DNA of 64,000 nucleotides from WHSW01 sp963777775. GTDB taxonomy: Bacteria; Actinomycetota; Thermoleophilia; Solirubrobacterales; 70-9. The stretch's first letter is position 1. Each line of letters starts with the position of its first letter. The notes beneath the pieces were generated by a model. The model did no database searches. It saw only the letters and a list, made by a program, of their open reading frames with translations, and had not been told where the DNA came from. Shown here piece by piece: positions 26,377 through 34,258 of this stretch. The stretch spans positions 372,001-436,000 of the forward strand of contig CAVZRL010000005.1 in the NCBI GenBank assembly GCA_963777775.1, written 5' to 3'. Both the position numbers and the translations under genes were made by a program.

Positions 26377-26472
26377 TCACCGGCAAGCAGCTCGCAAACG
26401 CTCGCCAGGTCGATCAACACCTGGCGCAGCTCGTTCATCCCTGGGTGCTAGCTCGACGTTCTCCTGCGACAT
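26377..26472 (-). pseudogene. Orphan SnoaL gene start (truncated)
   Basis: The bases 26452-26475 encode MSQENVEL exactly as in the array, then the similarity stops and the frame ends after 31 residues. The leader (GATACT about ten bases upstream) also resembles that of the array's first gene. This is the 5' border of a SnoaL module whose body has been lost. Confidence 0.6.
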
Positions 26473-26536
26473 CGCCCGCGCAGTATCTCGCGCCGCGGCG
26501 AATGTGTCGCTCATCTGCGAGTGCGATCACCTTCGG

Positions 26537-26665
26537 TCAGCGAGCTCGACGCCGTGATGAGCTCAGCGTGAGGCGCAGGTAGGCGGCGGCGGCGGCGATG
26601 CCGAGCACGGCCGGCATCAGCTCCTCGAGTGGGACACCGAGCAGGTGGGCGAGTGGCGGGGTCAC
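26537..26665 (-). CDS. Possible 42-residue membrane peptide coupled to the SBP56 gene
   Basis: GTG 26665 lies three bases after the stop of the selenium-binding protein gene. The frame reads VTPPLAHLLGVPLEELM, an Ala-rich hydrophobic helix (AVLGIAAAAAYLRL) and a basic end RRRAR. Coupling to the upstream gene and the helix argue for a real product; small size and high GC leave chance possible. Confidence 0.4.
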   Translation of the reverse strand: MTPPLAHLLGVPLEELMPAVLGIAAAAAYLRLTLSSSRRRAR

Positions 26666-26668
26666 GCG

Positions 26669-28075
26669 CTACTCGACGAAGCAGTAGGAGTCGCTCGACG
26701 CGTCCCCGGCCTGCAGGCGGGTCTGGTGCACCCGCAGTCCACGGAAGTCGTCCCCGTGTGGGAAGAAGCGCTGGTCGAGGGACATCCCGCCGGACTCGAT
26801 GTCGGCGTCCATCCGGGCCACCCATGCGCCCACGCCGTCGGGGTAGAAGATCTCGTCCCAGGCCGCGTACAGCGAGTTGGTCACGTACACCCGGCGGCCG
26901 TCGCGGCTGATCTCGACCATCTGCGGCGCGCCCGCGAGCCCGTGCTCCGGGGCGGCGGGATGCGGCGTCCGGGATACGATCCCCCCCAGGCGCACCGAGC
27001 CCGTCTCGCGGGGGTTGTGCGGGTCGCCGACGTCGTACTGCTTCAGCTCGCCGGTACCCCAGCACGAGACGTAGAGCCAGCGGTCGTCGACTGAGAGGTC
27101 GATGTCGGTGACCAGCGGCGGAACGGCGCCGAAAGGCTGAAGCGCGGGCGGCAGCTGCTCGGTCTCGGCCGGCTCGGCGGGAATCGTGATCACCTTCTTT
27201 GCCGCCCAGTCCTCGCCGTCGCGGTGCCAGAGCCACACCGACGCGGACAGGTCCTCGACGCTGATCACGACTCCGACGAAGCCCCAGGTCTTGCGGGGGT
27301 CGTGCGCGGGCCTGACCTCGAGCACCATCTGGTGCTCGTCGCCGAGGTCGACGCGCTGGAGCAGCCTGCCCTCGGAGAGGCTCCAAAAGTCGAGGTGGTG
27401 GCCGAAGCGCTTGCCGAGCAGGTCCTCGGGGTTGAGCCCGTCCTCGATCATCGACGGCGTTGCCCACTCCGAGGTGATCGCGACGTCCTCCTTCAGGTGC
27501 CACCAGACGTCGTAGGCGAAGTACTGCTCACCTCGGTCGGTCTCCCACGCGCCGGTGACCTCGAAGGTGTCGTGGTCGATGAGCGCCACTCCGCCTGGCC
27601 CGTCGGAGCCGTTGACGCCACCGAGGTTGGACATGAAGATCCCGCCCGGCCCGCAGTGCACCGTGTGCGGGCGCGAGTAGCCGGCCTTCTCAGCCAGCTC
27701 CTCGGGCTCGATCGTGCGCACCACCTGCGGCCGGCGCGGATCGGGCTTGGTGTCGAGCACGTACGTGCGCGACGACCGCAGCCCGGGCACGATCAGGTAG
27801 CGGCGCTCGAGCGCAGCGTGATGCCCTTCGTGACAGAGCGCGCTCGAGCAGGCGTTCCAGCCGAAGTGATGGAGCTCGTTGCCCGCGCCGGGCAGCTCGG
27901 TCCAGCCCACCACGTCCCCGTAGGTGGCGGAGTCGGGGTCGCAGTCGATCACGGTCATCGCGTCGCGCTGCTCGCCTGCGGGATCGAACGCGGCGACGTA
28001 GGCGAGGCTCTCGGCCGGTGCCGCGATCGCGGCTCCTGGCGACCGATAGAACGTCGGGTCCGTGGTCTCGGCCAT
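26669..28075 (-). CDS. Selenium-binding protein 56 family (methanethiol oxidase-like)
   Basis: 468 residues, full length for SBP56/SELENBP1. FGWNACSSALCHEGHH contains the Cys equivalent to the selenium-binding Cys of the human protein; LIVPGLRSSRTYVLDTKPDP, RPHTVHCGPGGIFMSNLGG and FPHGDDFRGLRVHQTRLQAG are family blocks. Human and bacterial members oxidise methanethiol to formaldehyde, hydrogen peroxide and sulfide using copper. ATG 28075 is preceded by GAAGGGAGA. It is the largest cargo gene of the island. Confidence 0.9.
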   Translation of the reverse strand: MAETTDPTFYRSPGAAIAAPAESLAYVAAFDPAGEQRDAMTVIDCDPDSATYGDVVGWTELPGAGNELHHFGWNACSSALCHEGHHAALERRYLIVPGLRSSRTYVLDTKPDPRRPQVVRTIEPEELAEKAGYSRPHTVHCGPGGIFMSNLGGVNGSDGPGGVALIDHDTFEVTGAWETDRGEQYFAYDVWWHLKEDVAITSEWATPSMIEDGLNPEDLLGKRFGHHLDFWSLSEGRLLQRVDLGDEHQMVLEVRPAHDPRKTWGFVGVVISVEDLSASVWLWHRDGEDWAAKKVITIPAEPAETEQLPPALQPFGAVPPLVTDIDLSVDDRWLYVSCWGTGELKQYDVGDPHNPRETGSVRLGGIVSRTPHPAAPEHGLAGAPQMVEISRDGRRVYVTNSLYAAWDEIFYPDGVGAWVARMDADIESGGMSLDQRFFPHGDDFRGLRVHQTRLQAGDASSDSYCFVE

Positions 28076-28185
28076 GGGATCTCCCTTCGACGGATTCGGT
28101 CCGCTCCGACCTTACACGCAGGTCGCTTCCCATCCCGCGCCCGCGCCTCCCTCCTTGCTTCGACGGCCCGCGGGGCGGCCGAGCT

Positions 28186-28215
28186 CCTCACGATCTCGAC
28201 GTTCTCCTGCGACAT
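28186..28215 (-). pseudogene. Second orphan SnoaL gene start
   Basis: ATG 28215 begins MSQENVEIVR with the same bases as the array junctions (28192-28216), after which similarity ends in Ala/Arg-rich sequence. It lies 140 bp upstream of the selenium-binding protein gene on the same strand, so the region between 28076 and 28592 holds this fragment, a tRNA-like remnant and otherwise nothing convincing. Confidence 0.55.
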
Positions 28216-28387
28216 CACCCGCGCGGGGGCTTCCCTGCTCTCGATTCGCTCGGCACAAAGGCTGAGGGGCGGCATCCCGGTCTTGTTGAAGCCGTCCCAC
28301 CAGCGCCGCGCGGCACCGCCAAGCTCGCCGCTCCAGGAGTTGCCGCGCACCCGAACCGGCTCAATCAAGCCAGATTTGGCTCTATTA

Positions 28388-28455
28388 CGGAGGGGGTGGG
28401 ATTCGAACCCCACGTCGGAGGAGTAATACCCCGACGGTTTTCGAGACCGCCCCCG
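28388..28455 (-). tRNA. Truncated tRNA-Ser(CGA)-like sequence, 3' part only
   Basis: The minus strand shows an anticodon arm (GCGGT-CTCGAAA-ACCGT, 28450-28434, anticodon CGA), a long class II variable arm, a T arm and an acceptor 3' half CCCCTCC with discriminator G at 28388. The 5' half with GGAGGGG and a D arm is absent upstream, and the T arm has one extra G (GTGGGG before TTCGAAT). It is most likely a copied 3' end of a tRNA-Ser gene left by an integration event, not a functional tRNA. Confidence 0.6.
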
Positions 28456-28592
28456 CTAAGGCTGCGAATCGCTGCACAGCCGGTTGGTTGGACCGCTGCC
28501 GCTGCGTGCGACACGGGCGCGCGACAGTCCTTTTGCTCGTGCCACCCCGACACGTTTGGCGGTCGCGTGAGTACATGTGATGATCGAGACCC

Positions 28593-29681
28593 GTGTCCAC
28601 GCCTGAAGAGAAGGGGGACCCATGGGATCACTTCCTTGACTGGCTCGATCGCGCCGCCACCTGGCCCCAGCGAGGAAGCCTCGGTCGGCGGCTCCTCTTG
28701 CTGGTTCTTTCGGTCGCGGTGATCGTTGGCCTAGTCCTCTTCGTCTCCAATCACTGGTGGCGCGACGAAATACCCCGCTCCGCGATCGCTGCCGTGGCCC
28801 TCGGCCTTGGGGTTCTGATTGCGCTCTGGCTATTCGGGACTCGGGGTTCGAACGTGGCACTCAGCATCCTTGCCGCCATCGGCGCCATCCTGATCGCCGC
28901 CGGAACCGCACTTGATCTGGATGAAGTGCTCTCTGATGGACCGCCCCCCAAGGGTGCGCTCGTCGATTGCCCGGACTTCCCGGGCGGCTTCGAAGGAATT
29001 GTCGCGCCCACCGAGATCGGCTATGCCCACCTGCGAGTCGAGCCCAACCTTCACTCTGATGTTCTCCTTCGCTACCCCCCCGGATGCCGGCTGGCGTTCG
29101 ACCGCTACTGCTTGGGCGAGCCCAAGGATGACTGGCGTTTCGACGTACTTGACCCGGTCTGGCTGCGCGTCCGAGGCGGCGACGGCTACGTCGCGTCCGC
29201 CGACTTGAAGGTGGGTCCTCCGAGGGGCAGCGTCCCTCGCGGACCCTGTGTTCAGGATCGACTCGGCCCCACGCCGCCCGCCCTGACGGCCCCGCTCAAT
29301 CAGCGCCTTAAGGGTCCGGTGGAGATCGCCGCCTCAGCTCCACGAGCCATTCAGGTCGGCTTTGCCGTTTACTACCGAGACCTGCCAGGGGAGCCCGGCT
29401 CTGCAACATGGCACCAGATCGGCGTGGACCTGAATACCGGAGATGGGGTGACGACGACCTGGGACAGCCGCTCGGTCCCTGGGCAGAGCCGCCGCCGAGC
29501 CGCTTCGGTGTCGTTGATGGCGGTGCCTTGCCTAGGTCTTGAGTTCCCGGCCCTGAGGGCGACCACGCACAACTACTTCGTCGCAAACCGTGGTCGGCCC
29601 TCGGCCCCGCCGATGCTGAATCCGTCGCCCGAGTCGAAGGATCTCGGTCGCCAGATTGCGTGTGACAACGTCGAGCGCTGA
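28593..29681 (+). CDS. Membrane protein with extracytoplasmic SH3-like region
   Basis: 362 residues from GTG 28593. Three helices (about 30-52, 62-82, 88-108) are followed by a soluble part with GFEGIVAPTEIGYAHLRVEP and WLRVRGGDGYVASADLKVG, which reads like a bacterial SH3-type domain, then a C-terminal domain containing WHQIGVDLNTGDGVTTTWD. Function unknown; cell-envelope sensing or binding is a guess. It is the last complete cargo gene before the recombinase remnant. Confidence 0.6.
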   Translation: MSTPEEKGDPWDHFLDWLDRAATWPQRGSLGRRLLLLVLSVAVIVGLVLFVSNHWWRDEIPRSAIAAVALGLGVLIALWLFGTRGSNVALSILAAIGAILIAAGTALDLDEVLSDGPPPKGALVDCPDFPGGFEGIVAPTEIGYAHLRVEPNLHSDVLLRYPPGCRLAFDRYCLGEPKDDWRFDVLDPVWLRVRGGDGYVASADLKVGPPRGSVPRGPCVQDRLGPTPPALTAPLNQRLKGPVEIAASAPRAIQVGFAVYYRDLPGEPGSATWHQIGVDLNTGDGVTTTWDSRSVPGQSRRRAASVSLMAVPCLGLEFPALRATTHNYFVANRGRPSAPPMLNPSPESKDLGRQIACDNVER

Positions 29682-29696
29682 TCACGAGATAACGAC

Positions 29697-29912
29697 GGCC
29701 ACTCCAACATCTCGATCACCCTGGACCGCTACGGGCACCTGATGCCGGGCTCTGAGGCCGAGGCAGCCGGGCTGCTCGACGCCCACCTGACCGCCGAGAA
29801 CAAGCGCGCCGAGGAGGCCGCTCGCGGTCGCTGGCGGCGTGCTGACTGGCGCACCAACTGGCGCACCGCTGGCGCACCGCGACTGAGCACCGCTTGGATA
29901 AGCGGTTTCTAG
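29697..29912 (+). pseudogene. Tyrosine recombinase (integrase) C-terminal remnant
   Basis: About 70 codons: GHSNISITLDRYGHLMPG includes the catalytic Tyr of phage-type integrases and is followed by SEAEAAGLLDAHL, a common C-terminus in actinobacterial integrases. The catalytic Arg/His parts upstream are missing; the preceding bases belong to another gene. The stop codon lies inside the right attachment repeat, the usual arrangement of int beside its att site. Confidence 0.8.
29845..29878. repeat. Three CTGGCGCACC repeats, candidate integrase arm sites
   Basis: Copies start at 29846, 29858 and 29869, eleven to twelve bases apart, inside the integrase 3' end. The same 10-mer occurs twice near the left end (22888, 22899). 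Because they also encode WRTNWRTAG, coding constraint could contribute; presence at both ends favours a protein-binding role. Confidence 0.5.
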
Positions 29913-29954
29913 AGGATGTAGATCGTCGTGAAGACGATGATCCACATCACGTCG
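29901..29954. repeat. Right attachment repeat within subunit III gene
   Basis: The intact chromosomal copy: it covers the last codons and stop of the subunit III gene (minus strand) and the stop of the integrase remnant (plus strand). Matches 22746-22799 with one mismatch. Confidence 0.85.
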
Positions 29955-31459
29955 ACGAAGTGCCAGTAGATCCCCGGTATCTCGACCCCCAGGTGGTCCT
30001 TGGCCTCGGGGCCGAAGTGGCCGCGCCAAGCCCGGACGTTGGCGAAGGTGAGCAGGCAGAGGCCGACGAAGACGTGCGCGCCGTGCAGGCCGGTGAGCCC
30101 GTAGAAGATCGAGCCGAAGGCGCCGTCGCGGGCGCTGAAGCCGATGTGGATGTACTCGTTGAGCTGGATGAAGAGGAAGGTCGCGCCGAGCAGCCAAGTC
30201 GTCATCAGGCCCATCCGCATCGCGAGCCGGTTGCCCTTGCGCGCCCCTTCCAGCCCCCAGTGCATGGTCAGGCTCGAGGAGACCAGGATCGCTGTGTTGA
30301 CGCCGGCGATCGCGACCGGTAGCTCGAATCCCTCGGGTGGCCAGGGCCCGTCGCTGGCGACCACGCGGAGGAAGAAGTACGAGGCGAAGAACGCCCCGAA
30401 CAGCATGATCTCCGAGACGATGAAGATCAGGATGCCGAGCGTCTGGCGATCGATCCGCGAGCTCTGGTGGGCCTCGGGAGGCCCGTGGTGCTCGTGCGGC
30501 TCCGGCTGGCCGACGGCGACCGAGGCGGACTCCATCAGGCCTGCACCGCCGCCGGCTCGCCGCTCGGCGCCGCGCGGCTCGCCGCCCGCGCCAGCCTCGA
30601 CGTGCTCGACCGGCTTGTCGGTGATCGCCTCGACCCGCTCGATCAGCCCCTCCTCGAGCCACTTCGACTGCTGACCCGCGAGGGTTGAGACGAGGATCTC
30701 GTCGATCCGGTAGTGCTCGATCGCGTTCTCGATCGCGGCGAACGGCTCCGGGCTCATCGGCTGGCCGGTGGCGTCGATGTCCGAGCGATAGAGCTCGGCG
30801 AGCGTGCTCGCCAGTCGTTCGCAGACCTGCTCGCGGCTCAGGTCGCCCGAGCGTGGGCAGATGATCGTGTAGCGGTGCGGCCTCTCGTCGGCCCGACCCT
30901 TGAGCCGCGCGACGAGGTCGGGGCTGGCGATTGTCTGCGTGCCGACGACCAGGGTGTGGGTCACGTCCCAGCGGATCGCGTCGTCGTCGACGCGGACCGG
31001 GATGTGGGTGACCGGGATCTCGAACCGCTGCTTCGCCCACTCGACCAGGTCGCGGCGCATGAGACCGAAGCGGGACTCGTACAGGCAGGAGATCAGCACC
31101 TCGCCGGGCGCGAAGGCGCGGACCGCGTCGTCGAGCGCCAGCCACGACTCGGGGTCCATCACCGCGCCCGAGGCCTCGATCCCGAACTCGGCCAGCACCG
31201 ACTGCGTCACCTCGACCCGGCTCTGCGCTGCGTCGCGGACCTCGTCGCGGTCGACGATCTGGCCGACGATCGGCTGGTTCTGAGGCGCCGCGACGGCGAC
31301 CGCATCGGCGCCCGCGTCGACGCGCTCACGCAGCGCCTCGAGCAGCTTCCGCCCCCCGGCGACCTCGTTGAGGAAGGCGAGCACGGTGCCGCCGCCGGTC
31401 CAATCGACGGTGGTATGCGGGTCGTCGACCGGGTAGCTGGCCAGCTCCGCCTCGGTCAC
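29909..31459 (-). CDS. ctaE: Cytochrome c oxidase subunit III fused to an N-terminal tandem alpha/beta domain
   Basis: One open frame of 516 residues. Residues about 20-290 hold two repeated alpha/beta units (compare GIEASGAVMDPESWLALDDA with DIDATGQPMSPEPFAAIENA) resembling universal-stress/HUP folds. A low-complexity linker leads to a 208-residue subunit III with five helices (EIMLFGAFFASYFFLRV, GLHGAHVFVGL, YWHFVDVMWIIVF). GTG 31459 overlaps the ctaD stop (GTGA). An internal ATG at 30535 could start subunit III alone, but no clear ribosome site precedes it and there is no stop between the parts. Confidence 0.85.
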   Translation of the reverse strand: MTEAELASYPVDDPHTTVDWTGGGTVLAFLNEVAGGRKLLEALRERVDAGADAVAVAAPQNQPIVGQIVDRDEVRDAAQSRVEVTQSVLAEFGIEASGAVMDPESWLALDDAVRAFAPGEVLISCLYESRFGLMRRDLVEWAKQRFEIPVTHIPVRVDDDAIRWDVTHTLVVGTQTIASPDLVARLKGRADERPHRYTIICPRSGDLSREQVCERLASTLAELYRSDIDATGQPMSPEPFAAIENAIEHYRIDEILVSTLAGQQSKWLEEGLIERVEAITDKPVEHVEAGAGGEPRGAERRAGGGAGLMESASVAVGQPEPHEHHGPPEAHQSSRIDRQTLGILIFIVSEIMLFGAFFASYFFLRVVASDGPWPPEGFELPVAIAGVNTAILVSSSLTMHWGLEGARKGNRLAMRMGLMTTWLLGATFLFIQLNEYIHIGFSARDGAFGSIFYGLTGLHGAHVFVGLCLLTFANVRAWRGHFGPEAKDHLGVEIPGIYWHFVDVMWIIVFTTIYIL

Positions 31460-33393
31460 GGGCTCGTCCCCCCGGCCGAGCCGCCGGCCCCGGCGGCGCC
31501 GGCCACGGCCGGCTCGGGCGGTCGTACCTCCGCCTCCTCGCCGGGCATGATCGCGTGCCGCGCGCCCGGGACCCCGAACTCGTAGGGGCCGCCGACCACG
31601 CGCGGGACCTCGTCGAAGTTGAACACCGGCGGCGGCGAGGACACCTGCCACTCGATCGTCTTCGCCCGCCAAGGGTTGGCGGTCGCCTTCGGGCCCCACT
31701 TCCAGGAGACGACCATGTTGTAAAGGAAGACGAGCTGCGCGATCCCGAGCAGGAACGAGGAGATCGAGATCGCCAGGTTCCAGTCGCCGAACTGGGCCGA
31801 GTAGTCGGCGACCCGCCGCGGCATGCCCTCCATCCCGATCCAGTGCATCGGCACGAAGGTGCCCAGCATCCCGACCAGGGTGAGGTAGAAGTGGACCCGA
31901 CCGAGGCGCTCGTCGTACATCCGCCCGGTCATCTTCGGGAACCAGTGGTAGATCCCCGCGAAGATCGTGAACACCGAGCCTCCGAAGAGCACGAAGTGGA
32001 TGTGGGCGACGATGAAGTAGGTGTCCGAGACGTGGATATCGATCGGGACCATGCCCAGCATCACCCCCGAGATCCCGCCGACCACGAAGGTGACGATGAA
32101 CCCGAGCGCGAACAGCATCGCGGTCGACTTGAGGTGGACCTTGCCCTCGAACAGGGTCGCCAGCCAGGAGAAGATCTTGATCCCCGTCGGGACCGCGATC
32201 AGCAGCGTGGTGATCATCATCGGCACCCGCAGCCAAGCGAACATCCCAGCGACGAACATGTGGTGCGCCCAGACCGTGTAGGAGAGGACCACGATCCCGA
32301 TCAGCGCCAGGGCCATCAGCCGGTAGCCGAAGATCGGCTTGCGCGCGTGGGTGGAGATCACCTCGGAGACGATCCCGAACCCGGGCAGCATCATGATGTA
32401 GACGGCCGGGTGCGAGTAGAACCAGAAGATGTGCTGGTAGCTGATCACGTCGCCGCCGAACGCCGCCTGGAAGAAGTTGGTGCTCAGGGCGCGGTCGAAG
32501 AGGACCATGAACTGGACCCCGGCGATGAACGGGGTCGCCGCGACGACCAGCAGTGAGGTCGAGAGGTTCGCCCAGACGAGCAGCGGCATGCGCCAGAAGG
32601 TCATCCCCGGCGCCCGCATGGTGATGATCGTGACCAAGAAGTTGAGCGCGGTCGCGATCGAGGAAGCGCCGGCGAACTGCACGCCGAGGTTGAAGAACGA
32701 CTGCCCGAGCGGAGCCCCGGTGGAGAGCGGCGCGTAGCCCGTCCAGCCGGCGTCGAAGGCGCCGCCGGGCACGATGAAGCTGGCGAGGAAGAGCAGCCCG
32801 GCCAGCGGCAGCATCCAGAACGAGAGCGCGTTCAGGCGCGGGAAGGCCATGTCGGGTGCGCCGATCATCAGCGGCAGGACGTAGTTCGCGATCCCGGCGA
32901 AGACCGGGATCACGAAGACGAAGATCATCAGCACCGCGTGGGTCGAGAAGAGCCCGTTGAAGACCCCGGGGTCGACGATCTGGGTCCCCGGCTGAGCGAG
33001 CTCGGCGCGCATCAGCATCGCGATCAGCCCGCCGGCGAGGAAGAAGAAGAAGGTGGTGACGATGTACTGGATCCCGATCACCTTGTGATCGGTGTTGAAC
33101 TTGAAGTAGTCGCGCCAGGAGTGGGCGCCGTGCTGGGAGTGGTCCTCGGGCAGGGTCGGCCTGCCCGCGGCCCAGCGCAGCCAGTAGTCGAAGCAGCCGA
33201 GCCCGGCGAGGAAGCCGAGCGGGCCGGTGATCGCCGGCACGATCAGGTGCGGGTAGCCGGTCGGCTCGGTCTGGAATATCTCGAGCCCGGAGACGGCACG
33301 CAGCGCAACCACGAGCCCGAACCCGAACGCGGCGCCGAGCACGAAGCCGAGCCCCGCCCGCATCATCCCCGGTTGCTTGAGTGCCGCTGCCAC
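31456..33393 (-). CDS. ctaD: Cytochrome c oxidase subunit I, A2-type
   Basis: 645-residue heme-copper oxidase catalytic subunit. Ligands are all present: His152 and His466 (low-spin heme), His464 (high-spin heme), His328, His377 and His378 (CuB), with Tyr332 for the His-Tyr cross-link. FYSHPAVY shows the YS motif of A2-type enzymes in place of the A1 Glu; Asn170 and Asp181 of the D-channel are kept. About 95 N-terminal residues with two extra helices precede the usual TDHKVIG start. GAGGAGG precedes GTG 33393. Confidence 0.95.
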   Translation of the reverse strand: MAAALKQPGMMRAGLGFVLGAAFGFGLVVALRAVSGLEIFQTEPTGYPHLIVPAITGPLGFLAGLGCFDYWLRWAAGRPTLPEDHSQHGAHSWRDYFKFNTDHKVIGIQYIVTTFFFFLAGGLIAMLMRAELAQPGTQIVDPGVFNGLFSTHAVLMIFVFVIPVFAGIANYVLPLMIGAPDMAFPRLNALSFWMLPLAGLLFLASFIVPGGAFDAGWTGYAPLSTGAPLGQSFFNLGVQFAGASSIATALNFLVTIITMRAPGMTFWRMPLLVWANLSTSLLVVAATPFIAGVQFMVLFDRALSTNFFQAAFGGDVISYQHIFWFYSHPAVYIMMLPGFGIVSEVISTHARKPIFGYRLMALALIGIVVLSYTVWAHHMFVAGMFAWLRVPMMITTLLIAVPTGIKIFSWLATLFEGKVHLKSTAMLFALGFIVTFVVGGISGVMLGMVPIDIHVSDTYFIVAHIHFVLFGGSVFTIFAGIYHWFPKMTGRMYDERLGRVHFYLTLVGMLGTFVPMHWIGMEGMPRRVADYSAQFGDWNLAISISSFLLGIAQLVFLYNMVVSWKWGPKATANPWRAKTIEWQVSSPPPVFNFDEVPRVVGGPYEFGVPGARHAIMPGEEAEVRPPEPAVAGAAGAGGSAGGTSP

Positions 33394-33413
33394 TGAGCCC
33401 TACCTCCTCGAGC

Positions 33414-34190
33414 CTACGTCCCGTCCGACCCGGGCGGGCTCGCGCCGCCGATCTGGATCTCCGGCCCCTTCGCCTGCTCGGCCAGCCAGCGATCGAACTC
33501 CTGCTGCGACTCGACCACCACGGTCGCCCGCATCGTCGAGTGTCCGAGCCCGCAAAGCTCGGTGCAGATGAGCGCAAACGTCCCCTCCTGGTTCGGGGTG
33601 ACGACGAACTCGCTGTCGATCTCGTCGCCGCCGGCCCCGGCCGGGACGAGGTCGCGCTTGATCCGCCATTCCGGGACCCAGAACGAGTGCAGGACGTCGA
33701 GCCCGTAGAGCTGGACCTCGAGCTGGCGGTCGACCGGGACGTGGAGCTCGTTGGTCACCAGCCCGTCGGCCTCGGGGTACTCGAACGTCCACTTGAACTG
33801 CTGCCCGTAGACGTTGAGCGCCATCCGGTCGTCGGTCTTGGCCTCGATGTCGTCGAGCACCACCCAGCTGTAACCGGCGCCGAAGAGGACGATGATCGTC
33901 GGGATCACGGTCCAGGCGATCTCCAGCTTCGTATTGCCATGGATCGGCTCCCCGTCGGACTCGTCGCCCGGCTTGGCGCGGTAGCGCCAGATCGCGTACA
34001 CGAACATCACCGTGACGATCGCGAAGACCAAGCACGAGAGAACGATCATGACGTCGAACAGGGTGTCGATCGGGCCCGCCTGCGCGGAGGCCGCGTCCCC
34101 GAACCACTCGAACTGCAGCAAGACGACCGAGGAGACGACCGTGATCGCCAGCATCGCGAGGAAGAGGCGGAGGAGAATCGCGCGGGTCAC
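33414..34190 (-). CDS. ctaC: Cytochrome c oxidase subunit II
   Basis: 258 residues with two membrane helices (about 8-27 and 45-69) and a cupredoxin domain. The full CuA set is present: His168 (VLHSFWVP), Cys209, Glu211, Cys213, His217 and Met220 in CTELCGLGHSTM. It accepts electrons from cytochrome c and passes them to heme a in CtaD. First gene of ctaC-ctaD-ctaE; GTG start at 34190. No fused cytochrome c domain. Confidence 0.95.
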   Translation of the reverse strand: MTRAILLRLFLAMLAITVVSSVVLLQFEWFGDAASAQAGPIDTLFDVMIVLSCLVFAIVTVMFVYAIWRYRAKPGDESDGEPIHGNTKLEIAWTVIPTIIVLFGAGYSWVVLDDIEAKTDDRMALNVYGQQFKWTFEYPEADGLVTNELHVPVDRQLEVQLYGLDVLHSFWVPEWRIKRDLVPAGAGGDEIDSEFVVTPNQEGTFALICTELCGLGHSTMRATVVVESQQEFDRWLAEQAKGPEIQIGGASPPGSDGT

Positions 34191-34258
34191 CGGATCGCGA
34201 TTCTAATGATCGCGGCGACGGTGCCGGGCGGCAAACCGGCGAGCTAGTTTCATGCGTA

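Larger units (their letters stand above)
22746..29954. mobile_element. Genomic island integrated at the 3' end of the oxidase subunit III gene
   Basis: A 7.2-kb segment is bounded by a 54-bp direct repeat (one mismatch) that equals the 3' end of the subunit III gene at 29909. A tyrosine-recombinase C-terminal remnant reads out towards the right repeat, and CTGGCGCACC repeats lie just inside both ends. Codon use and base composition inside are less GC-rich than in the flanks by eye. Cargo is a SnoaL array, DUF4242 and DUF3237 proteins, selenium-binding protein 56 and small membrane proteins. No full integrase or transfer gene remains, so it is probably an immobile remnant. Confidence 0.75.

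Noticed and set aside
26322..26438. 38-residue minus-strand frame MNELRQVLIDLASVCELLAG
   Set aside because: It overlaps the orphan SnoaL start and the tail of the 51-residue plus-strand gene, has no clear ribosome site and no recognisable family; possible but not supportable.
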